A stretch of 59,214 nucleotides of DNA from Desulfobacula sp. (GTDB lineage Bacteria; Desulfobacterota; Desulfobacteria; Desulfobacterales; Desulfobacteraceae): NCBI RefSeq assembly GCF_030611305.1, contig NZ_JAUWQB010000010.1, positions 1-59,214 on the forward strand, read 5' to 3'. The notes under the pieces were generated by a model. It was given only the letters and a program-made list of their open reading frames with translations. It did not search any database and had not been told where the DNA came from. Shown here one piece after another: positions 1 to 9,138 of the stretch. The position numbers and the translations under genes are program-made. Each line of letters opens with the position of its first letter. The first letter of the stretch is position 1.

Positions 1-242
1 GGAAGACCTTTGAGAACTTTAAAAAATTATTCAGGCACTGGACGGATAAGATAACCTGGATCGTAACGGGTTTATGGCAGATGTATAAAAATTTGATTCT
101 TATGGCAAATATCCAGATATACAACTACGATAATTGTATCAGATGCTATTGCTGCCAGGAAATATGTCCAGAAAGTGCTATACAACTTAAAACTCCCTTT
201 TTAAGGAAAATAATTTTTGCTTTCGATTATGTTATAAAGTGA
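1..242 (+). CDS. C-terminal fragment of a DUF362-like ferredoxin-domain protein
   Basis: The window opens inside this gene; about 79 codons remain before the TGA. The visible part holds one 4Fe-4S-type cysteine cluster, CIRCYCCQEICPESAI, near the end, followed by a short basic tail. A single C-terminal ferredoxin motif with this spacing is typical of DUF362 proteins, which bind Fe-S clusters and have no firmly assigned reaction. The N-terminal part is outside the window, so the family call is tentative; a generic ferredoxin-domain protein is the alternative. It converges on the NlpC gene that follows. Confidence 0.6.
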   Translation, partial: KTFENFKKLFRHWTDKITWIVTGLWQMYKNLILMANIQIYNYDNCIRCYCCQEICPESAIQLKTPFLRKIIFAFDYVIK

Positions 243-257
243 AATCTTAAAAGAAAT

Positions 258-812
258 CTATTGATCTAACTTTATGGAATAAGCAGGTGAGTCAATTAAA
301 AGTTTGTTTTTTATAATTCGTCGAGACATAACATAATGTTTTTTCCAGTAAGGATTACCGAGATCAGACATTATGACACCTTTTGATGTAGACGCATGAA
401 TGAATTTGTTCTTTCCAATATAAATCCCAACATGCCTTGGATAGGAGTGAGGCATGAAAGCAACTAAATCCCCTGGTTTCAATTGTGATTTATTTATTTT
501 TATTCCCGCAGTAAAAAACTGTTTCGTTGTCCTTGGAACAGTTATGTTAAATAATTTTGTATATATGTAGTGTGCAAAACCTGAACAATCTATCCCTCTT
601 TTGCTGTTTCCTCCCATCTTATGAGGAGTTCCTTTCCATTTTTCAAATTCTTTCAGGATTACATTTTTAATAGAATTTTTGTCAGATTCTTTAGGTTTTG
701 AAATAGTTTGTTCGTTATCATCGATAATTTTAAATTTATGCTGTTTTGGTGAGCAGCTAAAAAATATAGCTATTGAACTTAGTATTAATAAAATTTTAAA
801 TAATATTGCCAT
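258..812 (-). CDS. NlpC/P60 family lipoprotein, putative peptidoglycan endopeptidase
   Basis: A 184-residue protein with a hydrophobic N-terminus ending in a lipobox-like FFSC (Cys20), so it is probably a lipoprotein. The NlpC/P60 domain fills residues 60-165: catalytic Cys76 in DCSGF, His127 in RHVGIYIG, and a third polar residue at His139 in FIHAS. Family members cleave the D-Glu to diamino-acid bond in peptidoglycan stem peptides. The triad looks intact, so the enzyme should be active. It is a single-gene unit on the minus strand, convergent with the ferredoxin fragment. Confidence 0.85.
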   Translation of the reverse strand: MAILFKILLILSSIAIFFSCSPKQHKFKIIDDNEQTISKPKESDKNSIKNVILKEFEKWKGTPHKMGGNSKRGIDCSGFAHYIYTKLFNITVPRTTKQFFTAGIKINKSQLKPGDLVAFMPHSYPRHVGIYIGKNKFIHASTSKGVIMSDLGNPYWKKHYVMSRRIIKNKLLIDSPAYSIKLDQ

Positions 813-1116
813 GTATAATAATAATTTTTAGTTTTGCCAGAATTGTTGTTATTATTTATTTTTATCTGCGATTTTTTCAATAACTGTTGTTTTTGTACAG
901 GCCAATTTTGGGGATGCTCCTTTTGATATTAAGTTATTTGTTTTCTTTGTTGTATTTATTGTTAATGACAGGGGGTTGTCAAGGAGAAGACAGCAAGCGG
1001 TAAAGCAAGCAGGAAATTATGCAGCACATCGACGGGGATTAAACCATCAAAAAAGGGTAGGGCGCAAAACAGGGCGCATTTTTTTCAATTTGTGCCGGTT
1101 TAACGAGAATTTTGAG
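813..1116. other. Intergenic region between NlpC lipoprotein and tRNA-Thr
   Basis: About 300 bases without a convincing gene. A short plus-strand open frame begins near 976 but runs into the antisense of the tRNA and has no credible ribosome binding site. The octamer AGGGCGCA occurs twice close together near 1060-1080. No hairpin with a T-run was found. The 3' end of a tRNA is a common integration target, but no repeated copy of the tRNA end was seen here. Confidence 0.5.
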
Positions 1117-1192
1117 TGGAGCCAATGTACGGATTCGAACCGTAGACCTGCTCATTACGAGTGAGCTGCTCTGCCGCCTGAGCTACATTGGC
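1117..1192 (-). tRNA. tRNA-Thr, anticodon CGU
   Basis: Read on the minus strand it folds as a cloverleaf: acceptor stem GCCAATG with CATTGGC, discriminator U, encoded CCA (1119-1117), D-arm with GGCGGCAGAGC, anticodon stem GCTCA/TGAGC around loop CTCGTAA, and T-arm with GGTTCGAATCC. Anticodon CGT reads the threonine codon ACG. A minus-strand TATAGT (1206-1211) sits at about the right distance to be its -10 element. Confidence 0.95.
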
Positions 1193-1259
1193 TTGCTGTA
1201 AAGATACTATATTAAATGGAAATGTTCAAGCTGCCGTGCAACAGGATTTCCTTTTTTGC

Positions 1260-1289
1260 TTGACAACCTACAAGCTTAGAAAATAAGTA
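1260..1289 (+). promoter_or_regulatory. Possible sigma-70 promoter of the liv operon
   Basis: A consensus TTGACA at 1260-1265 is followed after 17-18 bases by a weak -10 (ATAAGT or TAAGTA, 1283-1289). It lies 50-80 bases before the livM start. The -35 is perfect and the -10 poor, so this is a weak prediction. Confidence 0.3.
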
Positions 1290-1338
1290 GTAATATAAAT
1301 TGTTTCATCAGATAGTTGAGCTAAAAGGATTGTTTTAC

Positions 1339-2388
1339 ATGGATATGAAAAGAGATTATTATGAGGATGTACAACTTTTAACATCTCCGTCTGTTATTTT
1401 CTGGTTTTTAGTTTTAATCGGATCTCTCTATTTATTTCCCTTGGTTGTAAATAATTATTATATCTATGTGGCCAATTATATTGCCATTAATATCATTGTT
1501 GCTGCAGGCTTAAATCTTCTGGTGGGATATACAGGGCAGATTTCCCTTGGTCATGCCGGATTTTTTGCCATTGGTGCCTATGGAACGATTATTCTGATGG
1601 TTAAGGCAGGATTCCCATTTCTTCTGGCCCTGCCATGTGCCGCTTTTATTGCAGGTTGTTTCGGGTTCCTGCTGGGCCTGCCTGCGCTTCGGCTTGACGG
1701 GCCCTATCTTGCCATAGCCACACTGGGATTTGGATTGACCATTACCCAGATTATCGGGCGGATTGAACTTTTTGGTGGCAGGGAAGGTATCCATGCACCA
1801 GACATCACCATTGGCCCCTGGATTCTGGATACGGATAAGGAGTTTTATTACCTGTTGATCACCCTGACAATTTTCCTGCTGCTTTTTATGCGGAATATGA
1901 TCAGGACCAGGGTAGGCCGGGCATTTATTGCCATCCGGGATGCTGATATTGCGGCCCAGACCATGGGGGTGAATATCCTTTACTACAAAACGCTTGCCTT
2001 TGCAGTGAGTGCATTTTATGCCGGCATTGCAGGTGGTTTATATGCCTTTGTTTTAAAGTTTATTGAGCCGGAAATATTTACCCTGATGATGTCCATCATG
2101 TTTCTGGCCATGGTAGTTGTGGGAGGTCTTGGTTCCATGATGGGCGCCATTGCAGGTGCTACGCTTCTTTGCTGGCTGGATTTGAAATTGAGGAATATTC
2201 TTGATATCCCCTATGTCGGTGAATGGCTGGAGCATCTTTCTAAAAGCTGGTTTTCCATTACCGGTGTATCCAATATTCAATATATTGTATTTGGTTCTAT
2301 TTTGATTGCGATCATGCTGTTTGAACCCCTTGGGCTCTATGGCATATGGATTCGAACGAAAAAATATTGGCGAACCTGGCCTTTTTAA
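1339..2388 (+). CDS. livM: Branched-chain amino-acid-type ABC transporter permease, LivM family
   Basis: Inner-membrane permease of a LivFGHKM-type importer. The ATG at 1339 is preferred over the upstream frame start at 1300 because AAAAGGA precedes it by about ten bases; this gives 349 residues. It has about nine hydrophobic segments and the LivM signature around LNLLVGYTGQISLGHAGFF, plus the cytoplasmic loop RTRVGRAFIAIRDADIAAQ that contacts the ATPases. First gene of an operon continuing through livH, livK, livG, livF and an acyl-CoA ligase. The ligase suggests the substrate may be a carboxylic acid rather than an amino acid (inference). Confidence 0.9.
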   Translation: MDMKRDYYEDVQLLTSPSVIFWFLVLIGSLYLFPLVVNNYYIYVANYIAINIIVAAGLNLLVGYTGQISLGHAGFFAIGAYGTIILMVKAGFPFLLALPCAAFIAGCFGFLLGLPALRLDGPYLAIATLGFGLTITQIIGRIELFGGREGIHAPDITIGPWILDTDKEFYYLLITLTIFLLLFMRNMIRTRVGRAFIAIRDADIAAQTMGVNILYYKTLAFAVSAFYAGIAGGLYAFVLKFIEPEIFTLMMSIMFLAMVVVGGLGSMMGAIAGATLLCWLDLKLRNILDIPYVGEWLEHLSKSWFSITGVSNIQYIVFGSILIAIMLFEPLGLYGIWIRTKKYWRTWPF

Positions 2389-2401
2389 TATGGAGACCTA
2401 A

Positions 2402-3277
2402 ATGATTGATTTGATCCAGATGGTTGTCAACGGTATTGCAGTGGGAAGCTCCTACGCCTTAATGGGTCTTGCCATGGTCATCATTTATAAAACATCTGAA
2501 GTACCCAATTTTGCCCAGGGTGAAATGGCCCTTATTTCATCTTTTTTTGCCATGATGCTCTTAACCTCTTTCAATATGTCTGTATATCTTGCTTTCTTTT
2601 GGGCATTCGTATTCGCAGCTCTTTTGGGATGCTTTTTAGAATTTGCAATTCTTAGGCGGGCAAAGGAACCCAATGTCCTGGGGATGATCGTCATCACCAT
2701 TGGTATTGAGATGGTTCTTCTAGGATTTGTGTCATGGAAATTTGGTGCAGACCAAAAATCCATGCCGTTTCCAATAAGCCCCTATGACAGCTTTATTATC
2801 GGGGATATTTTTATCACCAAACTTGAAGTTTTGACATTGGTGGTAGCCTTATTATTAATGAGTGTACTTTATTTATTTTTTAAATATTCAAAACTGGGAC
2901 TTGCCATGAAAGCCACCTAGCAAAACAGTGTAGCCGCACAGATTGTCGGGGTGAGAACCAATCGGATTATGATGATGACCTGGGGGATTTCTTCTCTTGT
3001 GGGAGCTGTGGCAGGCCTGCTGCTTTGTCCGATCATCATGCAGCCTTTTATGATGTGGGATCCCATGCTCAAGGGATTTGCTGCAGCTGTCATGGGGGGA
3101 ATGACCTCTTTGCCAGGCGTTGTTATTGCTGCCTATATGCTGGGGATTATTGAAAATCTGTTTGGCGGATATATATCCATTGAGTTTAAATCAGTGGTTG
3201 CTTTTGTCATTATTGTGCTTGTGTTGTGTGTTAAGCCAAGCGGTCTTTTTGCCAGGCATTATGTAAAAAAGGTTTAA
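2402..3277 (+). pseudogene. livH: ABC permease LivH interrupted by an in-frame TAG at codon 173
   Basis: Second permease of the importer. The frame from the ATG at 2402 stops at TAG 2918-2920 after ...LGLAMKAT, but continues in the same frame with QNSVAAQIVGVRTNR to a TAA at 3277. The joined product is 291 codons, the usual LivH length, and the amber falls inside the conserved cytoplasmic loop (family form MRA-x-x-QN-x-x-AA). Nothing is missing apart from that one codon. It could be a recent nonsense mutation, a sequencing error, suppression, or pyrrolysine insertion. TAG ends at least six other genes here, so a general reassignment is unlikely. Spacing to livM is 13 bases. Confidence 0.85.
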
Positions 3278-3356
3278 TTCAGGTTTAACTCGGGTTTTAA
3301 TCAGGGAATACGTGAACGTAATATAGAACCAATGATTGTTTAAAAAGGAGGGAATG

Positions 3357-4550
3357 ATGAAAAAAAGATTAATGCTTGTTTTATTTGTTTCGTTGGCTTT
3401 TTTGTTGAGCTTTGCTCCAAACCTATGTGCTGAAGAGGGTGTGACAGACACGGAAATCCATCTTGGGCAGTGGGGCCCTCAGACCGGCCCTGCAGCGGCT
3501 TGGGGTAATGTTGCAAGGGGTACAGGCGATTATTTTAAATGGATCAATGACAATGGCGGTATTCATGGCAGAAAAATTGTTTACCACATGTTTGACGACG
3601 GATATAATCCAGCCAAAACAAAGGCCGGGGTTAAAGAACTCCAGGAAGGCACAGGGATGTTTGCCTGGGCCTGTGGCGTGGGAACATCTCCCGGGCTTGC
3701 GGTAAAAGATTATCTGGCTAAAAAAAATATTCCCTGGGTAGGGCCTGCTGCAGGTTCCTTGCACTGGGTAAATCCTCCCCAGAAAAATCTGTTTGCCGTC
3801 TATCCGCTGTATCATGGTGAGGCAAAAGCACTTATTAAATACGCCATTGAAAAAATGGGGAAAAAACGGATTGCCATTGCTTATTTGAATGATGAATATG
3901 GGAAGAACGGGCTGCGAGGGGCTCTTGCAGAACTAAAAGCTCATGGCATGAAAGCAGTTGCTCAGGTGTCCATGGAAAATAAAGATACCGATTTTAAACC
4001 CCATGTGATGAAGCTAAGACAATCCAAGGCAGACCTGGTATTACTGTGGACAGGAGTGGGACATTCTGCAAGAATTGTCGGAACAGCCAAGGCTATGAAG
4101 TTTGAACCCCAGTTCATGAGTACCAGTACCACCTCTGACTTTCCTTTGATGATGAGTATCACAAAAGGTCTTTGGGAAGGTGTGATTACCGCTACGCTGG
4201 GTGAGCTTCCTGATTCTGATCACCCTTTGCTTAATAAATATAAAAAAGAAGTGTTTGATAAATATGCAGCCAAGGAAGAAAGATGGGGCGTTTTTTATTA
4301 TGCCGGCATCATTTTTACCGAGCCTATGATTGAAGGATTGAAAGCTGCAGGACGTGATCTGACAAGGGAAAATTTTATTACGGCTATGGAAGGGATAAAA
4401 GGATTTAAAGGGATCGGCCCTGAAGTTAATTATAAACCTTATAACAAGAATGACATGTATTCACGGCAAGGGGCCTCCCAGACATTTTTGGTTCAGTGTC
4501 TTGCCGGTGGAAAGTATAAGAAGCTGACGGACTGGATGAGTATAAAATAA
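3357..4550 (+). CDS. livK: Branched-chain amino-acid-type periplasmic binding protein, LivK family
   Basis: Periplasmic type I solute-binding protein of the importer. AGGAGG at 3346-3351 sits 5 bases before the ATG at 3357 and only 2 before the ATG at 3354, so 3357 is chosen (397 residues). The N-terminus is a clear signal peptide, cleaved after ...NLCA before EEGVTDTEIHLG. The mature part has the Leu/Ile/Val-binding fold with the usual GPQTGPAAAWG opening and WVGPAAGS loop. It shares the operon with livM, livH, livG and livF. The substrate cannot be read from sequence. Confidence 0.9.
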   Translation: MKKRLMLVLFVSLAFLLSFAPNLCAEEGVTDTEIHLGQWGPQTGPAAAWGNVARGTGDYFKWINDNGGIHGRKIVYHMFDDGYNPAKTKAGVKELQEGTGMFAWACGVGTSPGLAVKDYLAKKNIPWVGPAAGSLHWVNPPQKNLFAVYPLYHGEAKALIKYAIEKMGKKRIAIAYLNDEYGKNGLRGALAELKAHGMKAVAQVSMENKDTDFKPHVMKLRQSKADLVLLWTGVGHSARIVGTAKAMKFEPQFMSTSTTSDFPLMMSITKGLWEGVITATLGELPDSDHPLLNKYKKEVFDKYAAKEERWGVFYYAGIIFTEPMIEGLKAAGRDLTRENFITAMEGIKGFKGIGPEVNYKPYNKNDMYSRQGASQTFLVQCLAGGKYKKLTDWMSIK

Positions 4551-4551
4551 T

Positions 4552-5331
4552 ATGGAATCCTCTTTTTTTCTGGTTGACCACCTGTCTATTTCCTTTGGCG
4601 GGATAAAAGCCCTCCAGGATATCAGCTTTACCATGAATAAGGGTGAGATCTTTTCTGTGATCGGTCCCAACGGTGCAGGAAAGACCACCCTTTTCAACTG
4701 CATATCCGGGCTGTACAAACCGAATCAGGGAAGCATCCGGTTTAAAGGCAATTGTCTTGAAGACAAAAAGCCAGACACTATCGCCAGGATGGGCATTGCC
4801 CGGGCATTTCAGAATATTGAGCTATTTTCCCATATGAATACCATGGAAAATATTATGCTGGGCCGTCATATCCGCATGGAAACAGGACTTTTCAGAGGTA
4901 TGTTCATGTGGGGAAAATCTTCTTTTGCAGCCAGAGAAGAGATTCAACACAGAGAAAAAGTGGAAGAAATTATCGAATTTCTGGAGCTTGAGAATGTCCG
5001 GGACAAGTTTGTGGGAGCTTTACCCTATGGGACCCAGAAGCTTATTGAACTTGGAAGAGCTCTTGCCCTGGAACCCTCCCTGCTCCTGCTGGATGAGCCC
5101 TGTGCCGGCATGAATTCGGAAGAAAAACAGGATATGATTTTCTGGATCAAGGATATTCAGGATGAGTTGGGGATTTCCATTTTGCTCATTGAGCATGATA
5201 TGAAAATGGTCATGGATATTTCAAGCCGTGTTCTGGCCATTAATTTCGGAAAGCAGGTCACCCTTGGAATCCCTGAAGAGGTCCAGCAGAATAAAGAAGT
5301 CCTCAAAGCCTACATTGGGGAGGAAAACTAA
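4552..5331 (+). CDS. livG: ABC transporter ATP-binding protein, LivG family
   Basis: One of two ATPases energising the importer. Walker A GPNGAGKT lies at residues 38-45, the LivG-type signature LPYGTQ at 157-162 (in place of LSGGQ, as is normal for LivG) and Walker B LLLLDEP ending at D181-E182; an EHD H-loop follows. It has 259 residues, standard for the family. It starts one base after the livK stop and is followed two bases later by livF, so the genes are tightly coupled. Confidence 0.92.
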   Translation: MESSFFLVDHLSISFGGIKALQDISFTMNKGEIFSVIGPNGAGKTTLFNCISGLYKPNQGSIRFKGNCLEDKKPDTIARMGIARAFQNIELFSHMNTMENIMLGRHIRMETGLFRGMFMWGKSSFAAREEIQHREKVEEIIEFLELENVRDKFVGALPYGTQKLIELGRALALEPSLLLLDEPCAGMNSEEKQDMIFWIKDIQDELGISILLIEHDMKMVMDISSRVLAINFGKQVTLGIPEEVQQNKEVLKAYIGEEN

Positions 5332-5333
5332 AT

Positions 5334-6110
5334 ATGCCGGATCTGCTAGAAGTAAAAAATATCGAGACCTATTATGATCTGGTTTATGCTATCCGAGGCG
5401 CTTCTTTTGCCGTGGAAGAGGGAAGCATCACAACCATTCTGGGCAATAATGGAGCAGGAAAATCAACCATCTTAAAGACCATCATGGGCCAGATAGAAGA
5501 CCAGCCAGACAAGGGCATCATTGAATTTGACGGTATTCCCATTCAAAAATGGGATACTGATAAAATTGTCCGTAAAGGTATTGCCTATGTGCCGGAAGGT
5601 CGGGAAGTATTTAAGGAACTCACAGTTCATGAACATCTATTGATGGGTGCCTATCTTCGGAAAGACTCGTCAGGGATAAAACAGGATATTAAACAGGTGT
5701 TTGAGTATTTTCCTGTTTTAAAGGAAAGAACCAACCAATGGGCAGGCACACTCTCGGGTGGAGAACAGCAAATGCTTGCCATAGGGAGAGCTTTGATGCT
5801 CAGACCCAGACTGCTGATCCTTGATGAACCGTCTTTAGGGCTTTCCCCCATTCTGGTCAAAGAAATTTTTTCTATTATCACGGAGATAAATTCCAAAGGA
5901 ACCACCATCCTTCTGGTGGAGCAGAATGCCAATATGGCCCTTTCCATTTCTTCCACCGGCCTGATCCTTGAAAACGGTCGGTTTGTAATGAAAGGAAAAG
6001 CAAAAGATCTTTTGGAAGACAAGGATGTCAAAGAGTTTTATCTTGGCATAAAATCCGAAACTTCTGCTAAAGGCTACCAGCGATGGAAAAGAAAGAAAGC
6101 ATGGCGATGA
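5334..6110 (+). CDS. livF: ABC transporter ATP-binding protein, LivF family
   Basis: Second ATPase of the importer, 258 residues. Walker A GNNGAGKS is at 37-44, signature LSGGEQQ from residue 140 and Walker B LLILDEP with D164-E165. AYVPEGREVF at 84-93 is a LivF hallmark. The C-terminal tail is unusually basic (WKRKKAWR) and its last codons overlap the start of the acyl-CoA ligase gene, giving an ATGA-type overlap at 6107-6110. Confidence 0.92.
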   Translation: MPDLLEVKNIETYYDLVYAIRGASFAVEEGSITTILGNNGAGKSTILKTIMGQIEDQPDKGIIEFDGIPIQKWDTDKIVRKGIAYVPEGREVFKELTVHEHLLMGAYLRKDSSGIKQDIKQVFEYFPVLKERTNQWAGTLSGGEQQMLAIGRALMLRPRLLILDEPSLGLSPILVKEIFSIITEINSKGTTILLVEQNANMALSISSTGLILENGRFVMKGKAKDLLEDKDVKEFYLGIKSETSAKGYQRWKRKKAWR

Positions 6111-7918
6111 AAAAGACAGAACCCATATTTGAGACGATTCCCCAGGTGTTTAATCAGACGGTTAGCCAAAACGGTTCAAGGGTTGCTTTGCGAACAAAAG
6201 AGTTGGGTATCTGGCATGATATCACCTGGGATGAATACCATGACAAAGCAAAAAAAGTGGGATGTGCCCTGGTATCCATGGGGTTTGCAAAAGGAGATAG
6301 TGCCTGTATTATCGGCGATAACAGCATTGAGTGGGTGATGGCTGATCTTGGGATTCAGTGCGTGGGTGGAGTGTCGGTCGGGGTCTATGCCACCAATGCC
6401 TGGCAGCAGGTGGAGTATGTGGTCAATCATTGTGATGCCAGGTTTTTATTTGTGGAGAATGAAGAACAATTGGACAAATGGTTGATGTTCAGACAGAATG
6501 CGCCGCTTTTAAAAAAGGTTATTGTATGGGACACAAAGGGACTTCTGGCATTTACAGATCCCATGGTGATGACCTTTGATCAACTCCTTGAAAAAGGCAG
6601 CAAAGCAAATGAAGCGCATCCATCTCTTTTTGAAGACAGGCAGGCCCAGGTCAGGCCGGATGACCTTTCAGTGATCATTTATACCTCGGGCACCACAGGT
6701 CCACCCAAAGGTGCCATGCTCACCCATAAAAATGTGACATGGATGCCTGGGGCTATTGACAGCACTTTAAAAATATCTAAAAGTGATAATGTTTTGTCCT
6801 TTTTGCCATTATGCCATATTTTTGAAAGGCTGTTCAGCGTTTTTATTCCTTTAAAGTTTGCTTATATTGTCAATTTTGTGGAAAAGCCGGATACGGTTAT
6901 GCAGAATATGATGGAAGTCTCTCCGACCTTTGGATATGGTGTCCCAAGGATCTGGGAAAAATACTATTCCAATATCATGATCAAAATGGCGGATGCCACG
7001 TGGTTCAAGCGGTTTGTCTTCAATGTTGCCCTGAAAATAGGTGAAAAACGGGCGGATTGTGTAATGAATTTTAAGACACCTGGTCTTTTTCTCAAAGGTT
7101 TTTATTTCATTGCCTGGTTTACGATTTTCAGAAAGCTGAAAGAACGACTTGGCTTTGAAAATATCCGGGTGGCGATTTCAGCGGCAGCTCCCATTTCAAA
7201 AGAGGTGCTGCGCTTTTATCAATCCATTGGAATGAACCTGATCGAAGTGTATGGACAGACTGAAGGCACAGGTGCTACCACAGTTTCTCCGGAGGATAAA
7301 ACAAAATTTGGAACCGTGGGAAGACCACTTAAAGACATAGAGATTAAAATTGCGGAAGATGGTGAAATCCTTGTCAGGTCTCCAGGGGTGTTTAAAGGAT
7401 ACTATAAAAGCGAAAAAGCAACGGCTGAAACTATTATTGATGGCTGGCTTTACTCAGGAGATGTGGGCGAAATTGATGGGGATGGGTTTTTAAAAATAAC
7501 AGACCGCAAAAAAGATATTATCGTAACAGCGGGCGGTAAAAATATCACCCCTCAGTATATTGAGAATAAACTCAAGGCAAGTATTTATATCAATGATGCT
7601 GTTGTGATCGGAGACAGGCGAAAATTTTTATCCTGCCTGATTATGATTGATGAAGACAATGTTGTGAAATTTGCCCAGGATAACAAAATTCAGTTTTCAA
7701 CCTATAAAGATTTAACCTGTGACGAACAGGTGATTGCGCTCTGTGATCGCGAAGTTAAAAAGGTAAATGAAACTCTTGCCAGGGTTGAAAATATCAGAAA
7801 ATTCACCCTTCTGCCCAAGCGGCTTTACGAAGAAGACGGTGAAGTGACCCCCACCATGAAAATTAAGCGAAAATTCGTCAACGATGCGTTTAAGGATTTG
7901 ATAGAAGCCATGTATTAG
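6107..7918 (+). CDS. AMP-forming long-chain-type acyl-CoA ligase
   Basis: ANL-superfamily ligase of the FadD/long-chain type that activates a carboxylic acid to its CoA thioester via an acyl-adenylate. The P-loop motif YTSGTTGPPKGAML lies near residue 193; YGQTEG (A5) and YSGDVG (A7) are present, and the C-terminal lysine region contains TPTMKIKR. An ATG at 6107 overlaps the livF stop (ATGA) and is taken as the start; in-frame ATGs at 6083 and 6101 are possible. Acyl ligases at the end of liv-type operons usually couple uptake of a fatty or aromatic acid to CoA trapping (inference). It ends with TAG and overlaps the next, convergent gene by four bases. Confidence 0.88.
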   Translation: MKKTEPIFETIPQVFNQTVSQNGSRVALRTKELGIWHDITWDEYHDKAKKVGCALVSMGFAKGDSACIIGDNSIEWVMADLGIQCVGGVSVGVYATNAWQQVEYVVNHCDARFLFVENEEQLDKWLMFRQNAPLLKKVIVWDTKGLLAFTDPMVMTFDQLLEKGSKANEAHPSLFEDRQAQVRPDDLSVIIYTSGTTGPPKGAMLTHKNVTWMPGAIDSTLKISKSDNVLSFLPLCHIFERLFSVFIPLKFAYIVNFVEKPDTVMQNMMEVSPTFGYGVPRIWEKYYSNIMIKMADATWFKRFVFNVALKIGEKRADCVMNFKTPGLFLKGFYFIAWFTIFRKLKERLGFENIRVAISAAAPISKEVLRFYQSIGMNLIEVYGQTEGTGATTVSPEDKTKFGTVGRPLKDIEIKIAEDGEILVRSPGVFKGYYKSEKATAETIIDGWLYSGDVGEIDGDGFLKITDRKKDIIVTAGGKNITPQYIENKLKASIYINDAVVIGDRRKFLSCLIMIDEDNVVKFAQDNKIQFSTYKDLTCDEQVIALCDREVKKVNETLARVENIRKFTLLPKRLYEEDGEVTPTMKIKRKFVNDAFKDLIEAMY

Positions 7919-9138
7919 GTTTTTCTTAAAAGGCGTACTTTTTCAAAATAGGTGTTGCGGCAGAGATCTTCAACTTCCAGCATAGTACGAAAGGCATCGG
8001 AAAAATTATTTTTTCCAATCGTAAACAGACCATGACCATAAACAATGGCACTGTTTGCCTGTTCAAGCGCCAAAGGCAGCGTATTACAAAGTCCGAAAGG
8101 GCCTGTGCCGACTTCGCCCGGCACAATGGGGGTGCACCCCACAAGCCTTTTTTGAGGACATTTGATGTGGCATTGTTCTTTAAAATTACAGGCAGCTTTC
8201 TCAACAGGGTCGCAATCCATGGATAAAATAACCGAGAATTTGGGATGGCCATGGAGGACGGCCTTGCAACGGGTGTGGGAAATGGTTGCAAGGTGGGCTG
8301 TCAGTTCACTTGAGGCGGTAAGACCGGCACTGGTGGAACCGTCCAGGGGAACCGGATCAATGCATCCGCCAAGCTCATCCAGAGAGCTTCCGGTTTGACT
8401 GATGTAAAGGGTTTCGTTCCAGAAATAGGAGACATTGCCGAAATAGGAGTCCACAAGTTCATATTCAACCGTTTTTTGACCGGCCTCAATAATGGCTGAA
8501 TAAACGGTTTCTTCAGTTGGGAAAGGTGACGGGATAAATTCGGGCATTTTTTTTTGTATCGGTTTCACATACGGGATGATGGAGTCAAACAGATCGTGGG
8601 CATCTGCCGTGGCAAGTCCTGTTTGAAGTGCTTCCAGATAATCTGTAAAAAATTTAATAAAACTTGCAAAACAGACAGAGCTTATGGTTACAAATCCCTG
8701 TTCCGGACTTACCATACCATGGGCAACAATTGCAGGGCCTTTGAAATTGTCATCTGTTTTTCCAGGTGCAATGATTACGCTTTTCCTTTTTTTTAACACC
8801 TGGATGATTTGGCCTGCACAAAATTTTTTGATCACGGGCAGATCATGGAGAAAGGTTCTTGTCTCACAATCTTTTGGCTGGATCAAACCATTGGATTTAA
8901 GGGCGCCTTCTGCCAGAAAGTTTATGAGGCTGCCATAGGGTTCCCGGGGCTTTAAAAAAACCAGAGAGTTTATATCCAGTTCTTTAAAAACATTTTCCAG
9001 AAGACGGGTCTCATCTGCCTTGCGGTTCCAGACAAGGGTATCATCCAGCCCGCCAATCAATGGCTGAGAAGGGCCAGAGTTCAGCCCCAGTCTTGCCTGA
9101 ATCAGTTTGTTCGCATATTTATTTACAAGTTGTTCCAT
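7915..9138 (-). CDS. Class II aldolase/adducin family protein with N-terminal extension
   Basis: A 407-residue protein. The C-terminal half (about 215-400) is a class II aldolase domain with metal-ligand candidates His296 and His298 in HGHP and His369 in YGHG, and a likely catalytic Glu278 in SSELTAH. Members cleave or epimerise sugar phosphates such as fuculose-1-phosphate. The first 200 residues are extra compared with a standard aldolase of about 215 residues and may be a second, divergent copy of the fold. It overlaps the upstream aldehyde oxidoreductase gene by 16 bases, so the two are translated together. The substrate is unknown; a link to aldehyde metabolism is an inference from context. 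Confidence 0.75.
   Translation of the reverse strand: MEQLVNKYANKLIQARLGLNSGPSQPLIGGLDDTLVWNRKADETRLLENVFKELDINSLVFLKPREPYGSLINFLAEGALKSNGLIQPKDCETRTFLHDLPVIKKFCAGQIIQVLKKRKSVIIAPGKTDDNFKGPAIVAHGMVSPEQGFVTISSVCFASFIKFFTDYLEALQTGLATADAHDLFDSIIPYVKPIQKKMPEFIPSPFPTEETVYSAIIEAGQKTVEYELVDSYFGNVSYFWNETLYISQTGSSLDELGGCIDPVPLDGSTSAGLTASSELTAHLATISHTRCKAVLHGHPKFSVILSMDCDPVEKAACNFKEQCHIKCPQKRLVGCTPIVPGEVGTGPFGLCNTLPLALEQANSAIVYGHGLFTIGKNNFSDAFRTMLEVEDLCRNTYFEKVRLLRKT

Noticed and set aside
976-1164. 62-codon plus-strand open frame
   Set aside because: It overlaps the antisense of tRNA-Thr, has no ribosome binding site and resembles no protein.
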